Assembly (NCBI GenBank): GCA_938007935.1
Contig: CALLMD010000009.1
Location: 62,001-126,000 of the forward strand
Source of the DNA: an uncultured Hellea sp.
GTDB lineage: Bacteria; Pseudomonadota; Alphaproteobacteria; Caulobacterales; Maricaulaceae
Length of the DNA stretch: 64,000 bases
Direction: 5' to 3'
This document shows, piece by piece, positions 10,381-18,451 of this stretch (positions are counted from its first letter, which is position 1; every line of letters starts with the position of its first letter). The translations under genes and the position numbers were made by a program. The notes below the pieces were generated by a model that did not search any database, was not told where the DNA came from, and saw only the letters and a program-made list of their open reading frames with translations.

Positions 10381-10590
10381 CACGAATCAACGCTGGATAA
10401 CTCATCCCAACTCTTTCCAGCGTGATTACGGTAGTAACCCCACGCTAATGCTACCAATAAAAGGTGGGCTGGTCATTGCTCTCACTTCATCCCGGTGAGC
10501 CCAACGACCAGCCGCCAATTATCACAATTCGCATCTTAAAATTTTAACACCTCAAAAATGGGCAAATAAGGCCCAATTTTTGAGTCGATA
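10381..10590 (+). ncRNA. Candidate small RNA with tandem hairpins
   Basis: The 441 bp from 10173 to 10613 hold no plausible gene. From about 10381 the plus strand folds into consecutive hairpins. The first has an 8-bp stem at 10390-10423 with loop text CTCATCCC. The second is a weaker stem, GGTAG/CTACC, at 10430-10455. The third has GGCTGGTC/GACCAGCC at 10467-10513 with apical loop TTCATCCC. A terminator hairpin closes the stretch at 10551-10584. The same seven bases, TCATCCC, occur in the loops of the first and third hairpins. This is the layout of multi-loop regulatory RNAs. No Rfam family was recognised and the promoter is unclear, so this is an inference. Confidence 0.4.
10551..10584. terminator. 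Bidirectional intrinsic terminator
   Basis: CTCAAAAATGGGC (10551-10563) pairs with GCCCAATTTTTGAG (10571-10584), one bulged base, 7-nt loop. The A5/T5 flanks of the GGGC/GCCC core make it functional in principle on both strands. It ends the candidate small RNA (plus) and lies 30 bp beyond the stop of the leftward DoxX-like gene. Confidence 0.65.
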
Positions 10591-10613
10591 TATGCGAAAT
10601 GTCCTAAGCGCTC

Positions 10614-11012
10614 TTAGTGATCAAGCGATAACATCGTGTCTTCATCTCGCAGGCAATAAAGCAAAAGCATTGCAGCAAGCGCAGGCACAGCTGCCAAAAA
10701 CAGCTGATTATACCCTTCCAGTCCCGGAATAAGGTTGGGAATAGTCATGAGCGTTCCAATGCCGTGCAATAAGAGGACGAGAAGATAGCTAATCTTCTTT
10801 TTAAACCCGACCAAAAAAGCGATAAGCAAGGCAATCATCAACACGCCTGTAATCGTGCTGCCAATCTCTGGCATGCTGAATTTATAATATTTATTGGATA
10901 TTCTGTTGATCGCTTCAGGTGTCGTGAATCGCATGAGTTGCCACGGTAGCATGAAAAGAAAAATACTCAGCCGCGTCAGAAATAGTGGTAGTCTAAGTGT
11001 ATGCGATGCCAT
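10614..11012 (-). CDS. DoxX-like four-helix membrane protein
   Basis: 132-residue integral membrane protein with four hydrophobic segments (about residues 10-28, 52-72, 75-93 and 102-120) and the LTRLSIFLFMLPWQLMRF N-terminal helix. The topology is that of DoxX/SURF4-like proteins. Function is unknown. It stands alone between the hairpin-rich gap and gltX and ends with an acidic tail. Family assignment rests on length and topology more than on a diagnostic motif. Confidence 0.6.
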   Translation of the reverse strand: MASHTLRLPLFLTRLSIFLFMLPWQLMRFTTPEAINRISNKYYKFSMPEIGSTITGVLMIALLIAFLVGFKKKISYLLVLLLHGIGTLMTIPNLIPGLEGYNQLFLAAVPALAAMLLLYCLRDEDTMLSLDH

Positions 11013-11081
11013 TTTGGCCCCCTCTATAATTTAAGAGACCATAGCAAATTCAGCAGCTTACGCCCATAACTTTATTGTGAG

Positions 11082-12422
11082 CTAGGCCGTTTCACCCAAA
11101 AGGCGGGCTTTAGCCTTTTCTGCGCCGAGTAATTCCAAAAGCTTTCCCATCTCTGGGCCGCGGTCACTTCCTGTGAGGGCGCGGCGCAGGGGCAGAAAGA
11201 GCGTTTTACCTTTGCGGGCATGATCGACCTTAAGCGTGCTGGTCCACTGCCCCCATGTTTCAGGGGTGATGACATCAGGCAGGGCATTAGCCGCAGCTTC
11301 GCAAAACGCTTTGTCTTCGGCCTCTATTCGGCCCGGCATGGGCGAGTAAATCACCGTTGACCAACCAGCGGCGTCTTTGACCTTGCTGATATTAGAGCGG
11401 ATGAGATTCCAAAACTCCTCTGCTCCGCCAACATTCATGCTCTCCAAATGCTCTTTCACGGCCTCATATGGCGTATCGTGCAGAAGGCGGCTATTGACCA
11501 GCAAGAGCTCATCTTCGTCAAAGCGGGCGGGCGCGCGGCCAATTTTGTCAAAACTAAACTCGTCTTTAAGAACTTCCATGCTCGGCCGCGCTTCGATGGG
11601 GTCAGATGTTCCGATTTTACCTAGCAATGAACAAATAGCGAGCGGTTCTAGCCCCTGCTCTTTGAGCTCTTTCATCGAGAGCGAGCCAATCCGCTTAGAC
11701 AGCCCCTTCCCGTCTTTGCCCACCAAAAGCGGCGTATGGGCAAATGTCGGTAAGTGCTCAGAGAGCGCCTTAAACACCTCTATCTGCGCGCCGGAATTGG
11801 TGACATGATCTTCGCCGCGAATGACGTGCGTGATTTTGGCCTCAATATCATCAACCACACTGGGCAGCGTATAGAGAAATGAGCCATCCCCGCGAATAAG
11901 AACGGGATCAGAGAGCGAGCTTGTATCTACGCTCTGCTCGCCGCGCACCATGTCATTCCATTTCGCGACTTCGCCAGAGAGCTTAAAACGCCAATGCGGT
12001 TTGCGTCCTTCGGCCTCAAATGCCGCCTTTTCATCATCGGTCAGTGAAAGCCCCGCGCGGTTATAAACGGGCGGCTTGCCCTGCACGCGCTGTAATTTGC
12101 GTTGTCGGTCTAGCTCTTCCCCTGTTTCGTAACAGGCATATAGGAGGCCATCTTCGCGCAGCTTATTCGCCGCCGCTTCATAGCTTGGGAAACGATGGGA
12201 TTGATTAAAGCTCTCATCCCAGTTCAGCCCCAGCCATCCAAGGTCTTCTTTGATGCCCTCTTCATATGCATTGGTGGAGCGTTCTAAATCCGTATCATCA
12301 ATACGTAGAATGAACTTGCCCCCGCGCTCCCGCACGAAGAGCCAATTCATGAGCGCGGTGCGCACGTTACCAACATGAAGCCGGCCCGTCGGTGAAGGCG
12401 CAAAACGTGCAATGACAGTCAT
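11082..12422 (-). CDS. gltX: Glutamyl-tRNA synthetase
   Basis: Class I synthetase charging tRNA-Glu (and possibly tRNA-Gln in organisms that use GatCAB). The N-terminus has RFAPSPTGRLHVGNVRTAL, with HVGN as the HIGH motif (residues 16-19). The KMSKS counterpart is GLSKRIGS near residue 240. Length 446 is slightly short but within the bacterial range. Many alphaproteobacteria carry two gltX copies. Whether this is the discriminating or tRNA-Gln-mischarging copy cannot be told here. Confidence 0.95.
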   Translation of the reverse strand: MTVIARFAPSPTGRLHVGNVRTALMNWLFVRERGGKFILRIDDTDLERSTNAYEEGIKEDLGWLGLNWDESFNQSHRFPSYEAAANKLREDGLLYACYETGEELDRQRKLQRVQGKPPVYNRAGLSLTDDEKAAFEAEGRKPHWRFKLSGEVAKWNDMVRGEQSVDTSSLSDPVLIRGDGSFLYTLPSVVDDIEAKITHVIRGEDHVTNSGAQIEVFKALSEHLPTFAHTPLLVGKDGKGLSKRIGSLSMKELKEQGLEPLAICSLLGKIGTSDPIEARPSMEVLKDEFSFDKIGRAPARFDEDELLLVNSRLLHDTPYEAVKEHLESMNVGGAEEFWNLIRSNISKVKDAAGWSTVIYSPMPGRIEAEDKAFCEAAANALPDVITPETWGQWTSTLKVDHARKGKTLFLPLRRALTGSDRGPEMGKLLELLGAEKAKARLLGETA

Positions 12423-12540
12423 CAGTGAAACCTTTTAAATTCCTCGCGCTCTTAGGGGAAAATAGGACGAATGAAAAGGGATAAGCAAGCACATGTGCTC
12501 ATCCCTGTTTTTTAAATCCGCAAAGTGATAAATAGCGCCA

Positions 12541-12906
12541 ATGAAGTATCTCTTATCATTATTCTCGCTTGGCCTTATTAGCTGCACATCAGGCCCGTCT
12601 CATATCCCGCCGCTTCATCAAATCCCAGGCGCGGCTATCGGGTCGGCCATAGAGAATACGCGCTATAAATCACGACGCAATAAGGTGAAGGCCTCTATCG
12701 CCCCTCATCTTGATTTCATTTTAACCGAAGCCGATAGAGGCGGCGGGTCTACATTTAGCATAAGCTGCCAAGTCGCCCGCGTCAGTCCGCCTAAATGCGC
12801 AGAGCTCGCCCGCCAAATATCTCAGGACGCTCATATATACCGTGTTGGCAGTTTCGACGAACGCGTAGAAAAGCTGACTGTAGCATTTATGGTTTATGGG
12901 GATTAG
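12541..12906 (+). CDS. Small lipoprotein, unknown function
   Basis: 121 residues with a lipoprotein signal peptide (lipobox LISC, Cys 15), a basic middle (NTRYKSRRNKVK) and three further Cys/Ser-rich stretches. The pair of cysteines in FSISCQVARVSPPKCAEL suggests a disulfide in the periplasm. No family recognised. Its 3' end overlaps the next, convergent gene by 20 bp. Confidence 0.6.
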   Translation: MKYLLSLFSLGLISCTSGPSHIPPLHQIPGAAIGSAIENTRYKSRRNKVKASIAPHLDFILTEADRGGGSTFSISCQVARVSPPKCAELARQISQDAHIYRVGSFDERVEKLTVAFMVYGD

Positions 12907-13270
12907 GCATATCCAAATTAATTTCTGCTTTATTTTTTTCTACAACTTCACACACTCCAACACTGCAAACTGCGCTTAATCTTGAATAGTCGAAAGGTTT
13001 ATATTCACAATATACATAAGGCTGTCTCTCTTGAACTCTAACAAAGAATTCCGATTTGCGTTCTCGATTTATAGCTTCTGGAAACATACAAGCATTTGAT
13101 ACAACAATACACTCAGAGGTATTTTGGCAAGCTTTATACGAAAAATATTTTCTGTCGGCTTCAGAGAGCCGTTTGGCCTTTGAAGGAACTGGAAATTGTT
13201 CAGCATTATTGTTTACACAACCCGCTATCAATAAGCTTAAACTAAACAAAATTACCGATCGGAATATCAC
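12887..13270 (-). CDS. Cysteine-rich small lipoprotein, unknown function
   Basis: 127 residues. The lipobox is LIAGC (Cys ~18). Seven further cysteines lie in the mature part (for example KACQNTSEC, NACMFPEA, VYCEY, SAVCSVGVCE), consistent with a disulfide-bonded periplasmic domain. The GTG start (13268-13270) abuts the TAA of nadE, with GGGATGAG inside the nadE end as ribosome-binding site, so it is probably the second gene of a nadE transcript. Family not recognised. Confidence 0.65.
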   Translation of the reverse strand: MIFRSVILFSLSLLIAGCVNNNAEQFPVPSKAKRLSEADRKYFSYKACQNTSECIVVSNACMFPEAINRERKSEFFVRVQERQPYVYCEYKPFDYSRLSAVCSVGVCEVVEKNKAEINLDMPNPHKP

Positions 13271-14926
13271 TTAAATCTCATCCCGATACCCATTGGTAAT
13301 CGGATACCTTCTATCTTTCCCGAAGTTCTTGCTACTAATCTTTACGCCCGGCGGGGCTTGGCGGCGTTTATATTCCGCTATGTAGAGTAAGTGCTGCACC
13401 CGCTTCACATCGGCAACGGTATGGCCGCGGGCGAGGATATCTTCGACGGGCAGTTCTTCCTCAATCAAGCCAAAGAGGATATCGTCGAGCACGTCATATT
13501 CTGGCAGGCTATCACTGTCTTTCTGATCATCGCGCAGCTCGGCTGAGGGCGGCTTGGTGATGATATTATCGGGAATGGGATAATCCCCGCCGAGCAGGTC
13601 TTCGGGGTTATTTTTATTACGCCACTTACAGAGCTTAAACAGCTCGGTCTTATAAATATCTTTGACGGGGTTATAGCCCCCGCACATATCGCCATAAAGC
13701 GTGGCATAGCCGACCGCCATTTCCGACTTATTCCCTGTCGTGACGACCATAGGCCCGAACTTATTGGAAATCGCCATAAGGGTGAGCGCGCGCGAGCGCG
13801 ACTGCATATTCTCCTCGGTCGTATCAAAGGGTAAGTCCTTGAACATCGGCGCGAGCATCTCTTGGAAGGCATCAAAAGCGGGTTTAATCGCGATAACGTC
13901 ATAGCGGCAGCCAATCCGCTTGGCGCAATCTTCGGCGTCGCCAAGGCTCTCCCCCGCCGTATAGCGCGAGGGCATCATCACGCACCAGACGCGCTCTGGC
14001 CCAAGGGCGTCGGCAGCAATGGCGGCCACGGCGGCGCTATCCACCCCGCCCGAGAGACCGAGGACGATTTGCTTGAAGTAATTCTTATTCACATAATCAG
14101 ACAGGCCCAGACACATGGCCCGCCAATCGGCCTCCATCCCAGTGAGCTGTTTTTCGACCTTGGCCTCTACGCAGCTCCAACCGCCCTCGCCCTTCTCCCA
14201 TGTCGCGCAATCATAATCCTCGACGAAAGATTTAAGCGCCTGCACGATGCTGCCATCCGCCGCCATAGAAAAGCTAGAGCCATCAAAAACAAGCTCATCC
14301 TGCCCGCCAATTTGATTGACATAAATGAGCGGCAAGCCTTCATTATGCACTTTCTCGCCTAGCGCTTCGACACGCTCCGAAAGCGCCGTGCGCCGCCAAG
14401 GCGAGCCATTGGGCGAGATAAGAATCTCCGCGCCCTGATCGGCGAGATGCGAGGCCACGCCGGGCTGCCATAAATCTTCACAAATCGGCAGGCCAATTGT
14501 AACGCCCTTAAACTCTATGGGCGCAGGCAGTTCCCCGCGTGTAAAAATACGAAACTCATCAAAGACGCCATAATTGGGCAAGTGATGCTTACGCCGCACA
14601 TCGGTGATTTTCCCATCCCGCATAAAGAGCGCGGCGTTATATAATTTCCCATCTTCCAGCCACGGTAAGTTAAACACCACAGCTGGCCCGCCTTTAGTGA
14701 GCTTCGCAAACGCTTCGGCATGAACCTTACAATCCGCCACGGCGGCGGGCTTCAGCACTAAATCCTCCGCCGGATAACCAATGACAAATTGCTCAGGCAG
14801 CACGAGGATATCCGCCCCGTCAGATTTGGCGCGCGCATAGACAGCCTTGGCCTTATCCATATTCTTACCAAGCGCCCCAACATGGGCGTTAAGTTGAGCG
14901 GATGCTATTTTGAGAGTCTGAGTCAT
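13271..14926 (-). CDS. nadE: Glutamine-dependent NAD+ synthase
   Basis: Last step of NAD biosynthesis: deamido-NAD to NAD with ATP and glutamine-derived ammonia. The N-terminal nitrilase-like glutaminase domain (1-~260) shows the Glu (LPEQFVIGYP), Lys (RRKHHLPNYGVFDE) and Cys (LPICEDLWQ) triad. The C-terminal synthetase has the PP-loop LGLSGGVDSAAVAAIA. Length 551 is normal for the two-domain bacterial form. Confidence 0.96.
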   Translation of the reverse strand: MTQTLKIASAQLNAHVGALGKNMDKAKAVYARAKSDGADILVLPEQFVIGYPAEDLVLKPAAVADCKVHAEAFAKLTKGGPAVVFNLPWLEDGKLYNAALFMRDGKITDVRRKHHLPNYGVFDEFRIFTRGELPAPIEFKGVTIGLPICEDLWQPGVASHLADQGAEILISPNGSPWRRTALSERVEALGEKVHNEGLPLIYVNQIGGQDELVFDGSSFSMAADGSIVQALKSFVEDYDCATWEKGEGGWSCVEAKVEKQLTGMEADWRAMCLGLSDYVNKNYFKQIVLGLSGGVDSAAVAAIAADALGPERVWCVMMPSRYTAGESLGDAEDCAKRIGCRYDVIAIKPAFDAFQEMLAPMFKDLPFDTTEENMQSRSRALTLMAISNKFGPMVVTTGNKSEMAVGYATLYGDMCGGYNPVKDIYKTELFKLCKWRNKNNPEDLLGGDYPIPDNIITKPPSAELRDDQKDSDSLPEYDVLDDILFGLIEEELPVEDILARGHTVADVKRVQHLLYIAEYKRRQAPPGVKISSKNFGKDRRYPITNGYRDEI

Positions 14927-15005
14927 GATTATCTACGATTAAGACAGCAGGAATTAATTGCAAGGTTTTGATGTAATTGTTGAGTAAATGAGATAGTAAA
15001 CGGCA

Positions 15006-16016
15006 ATGGATAAGCGTTATCAAATTTTCGTAAGCTCTACTTTCTCAGATTTACAGCCTGAACGTCAAATTATAATGCGAACGTTAATGGAAATGGGTCA
15101 CTTCCCATCAGGTATGGAACTCTTTTCAGCTATTGATGAAGAGCAATGGCCTTTTATTCAAAAAGTGATTGATGATAGCGATTATTATGTTCTTATATTA
15201 GGCGGTCGATACGGCAGTTTAGCTGACGAAGAAATAAGTTATACTGAGAAAGAATTTGATTACGCCAAAAAGACGGGCAAAAAAATAATCGCACTAGTCC
15301 ACGAAAACCCATTAGAACTACCCGTATCAAAAACTGATCAAAACGAAGCCCACGCAGATAAATTAAAATCATTTAGAGAAAAAGTTTGCACAGGGCGTAT
15401 GGTTAAGTTTTGGACAAAGCCTGAGGAGCTTGCGGGACATCTAGCCTTAGCACTGCCCAAAACTATTAAGACATACCCCGCGAGAGGTTGGGTTAGAGCG
15501 GACGTTGAGACAGACGAATCTTTGTTAAGACAAATAGCGGAAGTGCAACGTAAAAACATAAATTTGGTTGCTAGAGTCAATGAACTGGAAGCCGTTCAAA
15601 AAGAAACAAAAAGTTTGCAGTTAGGTTTAGAAAAACTGACTGAACCTATTAATTTTGTTTTACAGTATGAAATAATACAGCGTGAGATGGCATCTGAAAA
15701 ACTTATTAGTTCAGGACAAGAGGACTTCGAAATAACTTACAAAGAGCTGTTCCATATAATTTCAGATGAATTAATAACAGAGCCATCTGAATATCGTCTT
15801 AGAAGTTACCTAGCAGAAAAGTTACTGAAAGATAAAATTAGCTTAGGCAAAGCACAACATATATCTACAAAAATGCGTTTAGAGGATCTCAAAAAAATAA
15901 TGATGAGACTTTTAGCTTGCTCTCTAATCGACATTTACTTTGAAGAGAGAAAATTTGTAGGGGCGAAAAAATATCATTTAACTGACTTCGGTAAAAAATT
16001 CATGGCAATATATTAA
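15006..16016 (+). CDS. DUF4062-domain protein with C-terminal winged-helix-like region
   Basis: 336 residues. Residues 4-110 match DUF4062: YQIFVSSTFSDLQPERQ at the start, then a GGRYGSL loop and SYTEKEFDYAKKTGKKIIALV. This Rossmann-like fold is often found at the N-terminus of STAND/NACHT-type proteins and in presumed defence or signalling proteins. Residues ~185-215 look coiled-coil. The C-terminal 110 residues resemble a winged helix (YKELFHIISDEL ... YHLTDFGKKFM). No effector domain (nuclease, protease, NTPase) is visible. The gene is visibly AT-rich compared with nadE beside it and lies next to repeat-flanked DNA, suggesting acquisition. The biological role is unknown. Confidence 0.75.
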   Translation: MDKRYQIFVSSTFSDLQPERQIIMRTLMEMGHFPSGMELFSAIDEEQWPFIQKVIDDSDYYVLILGGRYGSLADEEISYTEKEFDYAKKTGKKIIALVHENPLELPVSKTDQNEAHADKLKSFREKVCTGRMVKFWTKPEELAGHLALALPKTIKTYPARGWVRADVETDESLLRQIAEVQRKNINLVARVNELEAVQKETKSLQLGLEKLTEPINFVLQYEIIQREMASEKLISSGQEDFEITYKELFHIISDELITEPSEYRLRSYLAEKLLKDKISLGKAQHISTKMRLEDLKKIMMRLLACSLIDIYFEERKFVGAKKYHLTDFGKKFMAIY

Positions 16017-16030
16017 AGCTAACACACCTT

Positions 16031-16100
16031 TTGCCGTCATTACCCGACTGGTGCATTTTGATGAAATCAAATTGCACGGATCGGGTAATCCATACGGCAA
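16031..16100. repeat. 70-bp palindromic element, left of the GIY-YIG gene
   Basis: A long imperfect hairpin. TTGCCGT (16031-16037) pairs with ACGGCAA (16094-16100), ATTACCCGA (16039-16047) with TCGGGTAAT (16081-16089), and GTGCATTTTGAT (16051-16062) with ATCAAATTGCAC (16066-16077, one mismatch). Read on the minus strand it has TATGGATTACCCGATC at one end and GGTAATGACGG at the other. It ends 7 bp from the GIY-YIG stop codon. Confidence 0.75.
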
Positions 16101-16107
16101 GCTCTCA

Positions 16108-16401
16108 TCAATCATCATACTCAATCGTTACCTCCCGCCATTCGGGATTGTTTTCTTCAATAAGCGCGATTTTCCACTCCCGTTTCCATTTCTTTATCGC
16201 TTTCTCTCTGGCGATAGCATCAACAATAAGGTCGTGGCGTTCAAACCAAACGAGACGCGTGACATTGTGAATAGCGGTGAAGCTTTTGGGGTTGGCACGG
16301 TTTTTATGCTCGGTAAGGCGCGCCGCGAGGTCGCTGGTCATGCCTGTGTAAATCGTGCCGTTCTTTGCAGAGCAGAGGATGTAAACATAACCGTAGCGCA
16401 T
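16108..16401 (-). CDS. GIY-YIG domain nuclease (UPF0213 type)
   Basis: 97-residue single-domain GIY-YIG protein: GYVYILCSAKNGTIYTGMT gives the paired GIY/YIG-equivalent motif, LAARLTEHKNRAN the conserved Arg/His region, and VDAIAREKAIKKWKREWKI the catalytic Glu helix typical of UPF0213. Such proteins are putative DNA endonucleases of unproven role. The gene is enclosed by two related palindromic elements in opposite orientation (16031-16100 and 16418-16450), which is the notable point. Confidence 0.85.
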   Translation of the reverse strand: MRYGYVYILCSAKNGTIYTGMTSDLAARLTEHKNRANPKSFTAIHNVTRLVWFERHDLIVDAIAREKAIKKWKREWKIALIEENNPEWREVTIEYDD

Positions 16402-16417
16402 GCGGTAGAGTGCACCT

Positions 16418-16450
16418 TATGGATGACCGCATCAAGTGCGGTCATGACGG
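16418..16450. repeat. Palindromic element, right of the GIY-YIG gene
   Basis: ATGACCGCA (16423-16431) and TGCGGTCAT (16437-16445) form a 9-bp perfect stem with a 5-nt loop. The plus strand reads TATGGATGACCGCATC ... GGTCATGACGG. Against the left element read on the minus strand, the first 16 bases agree at 13 positions and the last 11 at 10, so the two belong to one repeat family and face outward from the nuclease gene. Confidence 0.7.
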
Positions 16451-17006
16451 GAGTGATCGTGTCATCACGTGGATAGTGAAGATCAATCCTCATTTATATA
16501 AAATTAAAAAACTCAATCCTCACGAATTCGTACGGGGTTATATTCCAATTATTGAAGTTCAGAGAATGGCTCTGTTCGTAAAAAGAGGAGAGCAAGAATT
16601 TGGCTTTGATAAGTTCCGCAAATCACAGGACAGGTAAGACGTTGCTTACTGGATTTGGGGACGATGAGATTGAGCGCCTAGTAGTGCAATTTGCGCAAGC
16701 AAAGTGCACGTAACGCCCTAGGAGGTGCCGGATCTTTGTAGAGGAGTCTGACCGCTGCATTTAGCGACTTGGAAATTGAGGTCGTGTACGGATGTAACTG
16801 CGGGAAAGTCGAAGAGACCGCTACTAAACAATCATCGCCGCGAGGGACCCTCTCGTAAAAATATTTTCACCCCTTTTGGTTTCCTTCCGGAGGCCATCCC
16901 TCGCGGACGTCCTATTTAAAAGGATGTCACTTAATCCGCTGCCACGCGATGGGCAGCTGGCGATGACGCATGGCTTTTTAACACTGATGGAAGGCTTATA
17001 TTATGC
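16451..17006. other. Gene-free stretch with structured DNA
   Basis: No convincing gene. A short direct repeat, TCAATCCTCA, occurs at 16483-16492 and 16513-16522 (30-bp period). TAGTAG (16679-16684) and CTACTA (16821-16826) could close a ~148-nt fold that contains GTGCA/TGCAC (16684-16709) and a CGCT/AGCG hairpin near 16752. CCGCGAGGGA (16838-16847) is an exact inverted match of TCCCTCGCGG (16897-16906). I could not match it to RNase P, tmRNA, SRP or another known RNA by eye. Confidence 0.35.
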
Positions 17007-17031
17007 AAAAAAGACCGCTATAAAAGCGGCC
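17007..17031 (-). terminator. Intrinsic terminator of the subtilase gene
   Basis: On the minus strand GGCCGCT-TTTAT-AGCGGTC followed by TTTTTT. It lies 35 bp beyond the stop codon of the S8 protease gene, which reads towards it. Confidence 0.8.
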
Positions 17032-17065
17032 TTCAAAACTTATGTTAAGACGATTAGTCTGATGA

Positions 17066-18451
17066 TTAGTCAGTGGAACCATCGGCATTTACGCGGCCAT
17101 GGCCAAAATCATCATCTTTACCCGGCTTGCCCAAATCATCTGCGCCTTGACGCATTGCGCGGTAAACCGCTGTTGGGCTCATATCGCCGCCATTTGCGCC
17201 GATGATTAAAGCTGCAACACCTGCTGCATGTGGGGCAGCCATACTGGTACCAGCGTTCCAGCCCCAACCTCCGGGTGTTGTACTTAAGACCATATCTAGA
17301 ACCCAACATGGTATTGGCCCTACAATCGGGTTATTACAAATGGCATCAGGGGCATCAAAATCACCACCTGGCGCGGCCAAATCAATACCGTTTTTGCCAT
17401 ATGTTGAATAGGATGTCAGGATATCAAGATTTGTATTTGGGTCTAATCCCCACAATTCTGGCGCTGTGGCCGAAATCGAGATGACGTGATTAGCGCCGCC
17501 CGGAACGGTCTGTACGCTTCTGTCAAAGTTGGTGTGGCGGCCATCATTACCCGCAGAGGCGATAATCGTTGTGCCGGCTTTGTGCATATACCCCGTCACG
17601 CGGTTATATGCGTTCAAAAGCTCAGCGCAGTCTTTGGCAGGAAACTTATCTTCCCCAAAGGTACAATTATGTGGAATTCCGCCCGGAATACCGAGACTCA
17701 TATTCACAACGTCTGCGTCAATGTCTGCCGCATAGACCATGGCTTGCAAAATGCCTGACGTCGCTCCGCTACCGGTAATAGCCGATAGAGCTTTCAGGGA
17801 CACAAGTTCCACCTCAGGTGCAACGCCTATGGCGCCAAATGCATTATCCGCGGCGCCGATGGTACCAGAAACATGTGTACCATGTGATCCGGGAGGGTTA
17901 TCATAATCTTCGCCTGCTATGAAGGACCTGCTCAACGCTGTGTTAAGATTAGGCACCAAGTCGGGATGGCTAGAATCGATACCCGTATCAATAACGGCAA
18001 CGCGTACGCCGTTCCCACGGTGACCCGCTTCCCATGCTTCGGGAGCATCCACCGCATCATGACCCCATTGAAGGTCAAACAAGAAATCATCATCATTTGT
18101 GAAAGGCGGACTAACTGCATCCAAACCCACATCGAATTGGCTCATATCTTCGGCATGAGAGTTATCTGGCTCGATCGTCGATGCCATAAAATCGTTAAAG
18201 GCATAATGAATGCCGCTAACTTTTGCCGCTTTACTCCGGAAATCTGCATCATCACTGCTGACAAAAATCATACCGACTTGCGGCAAAGTCGCTGTGACAG
18301 TTGCGCCAGTGGCTTCAATCGATTTCACCATTTTGGCAGAAACCTTATTACCCTTAGCCGTGACAACATAGTCAGCCGCATGCGCTATGCTACCCCCTGC
18401 TACCATCGCCAATACTGACCCACAGGCCATTAGTTTTTTAAAAGTACTCAT
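17066..18451 (-). CDS. Secreted subtilisin-like serine protease (S8 family)
   Basis: 461 residues. A Sec signal peptide ends near AHAAD (~residue 26). A propeptide/inhibitor-I9-like region follows to ~110, then the catalytic domain with Asp in VAVIDTGID, His in GSHGTHVSGT and Ser in GTSMAAPHAAG, plus oxyanion Asn in ASAGNDG. Two cysteine pairs (NCTFGEDKFPAKDC; CNNPIVGPIPC) look like disulfide loops. The ATG at 18449-18451 has GAGGGACG upstream and is preferred over one four codons earlier. The C-terminus ends in an Asp-rich tail (KDDDFGHGRVNADGSTD). Transcribed alone, with its own terminator. Confidence 0.94.
   Translation of the reverse strand: MSTFKKLMACGSVLAMVAGGSIAHAADYVVTAKGNKVSAKMVKSIEATGATVTATLPQVGMIFVSSDDADFRSKAAKVSGIHYAFNDFMASTIEPDNSHAEDMSQFDVGLDAVSPPFTNDDDFLFDLQWGHDAVDAPEAWEAGHRGNGVRVAVIDTGIDSSHPDLVPNLNTALSRSFIAGEDYDNPPGSHGTHVSGTIGAADNAFGAIGVAPEVELVSLKALSAITGSGATSGILQAMVYAADIDADVVNMSLGIPGGIPHNCTFGEDKFPAKDCAELLNAYNRVTGYMHKAGTTIIASAGNDGRHTNFDRSVQTVPGGANHVISISATAPELWGLDPNTNLDILTSYSTYGKNGIDLAAPGGDFDAPDAICNNPIVGPIPCWVLDMVLSTTPGGWGWNAGTSMAAPHAAGVAALIIGANGGDMSPTAVYRAMRQGADDLGKPGKDDDFGHGRVNADGSTD

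Noticed and set aside
16365-16637. Plus-strand frame of 90 codons overlapping the right palindromic element
   Set aside because: Begins antisense in the GIY-YIG gene, passes through the palindrome and has no ribosome-binding site or recognisable family.
16640-16830. RNase P RNA, tmRNA, SRP RNA or 6S RNA
   Set aside because: The hallmark strings of the first three (GAGGAAAGTCC, T-loop plus tag frame, GGAAGG-AGCA) are absent, and I could not confirm a 6S fold by eye, so it is listed only as structured DNA.
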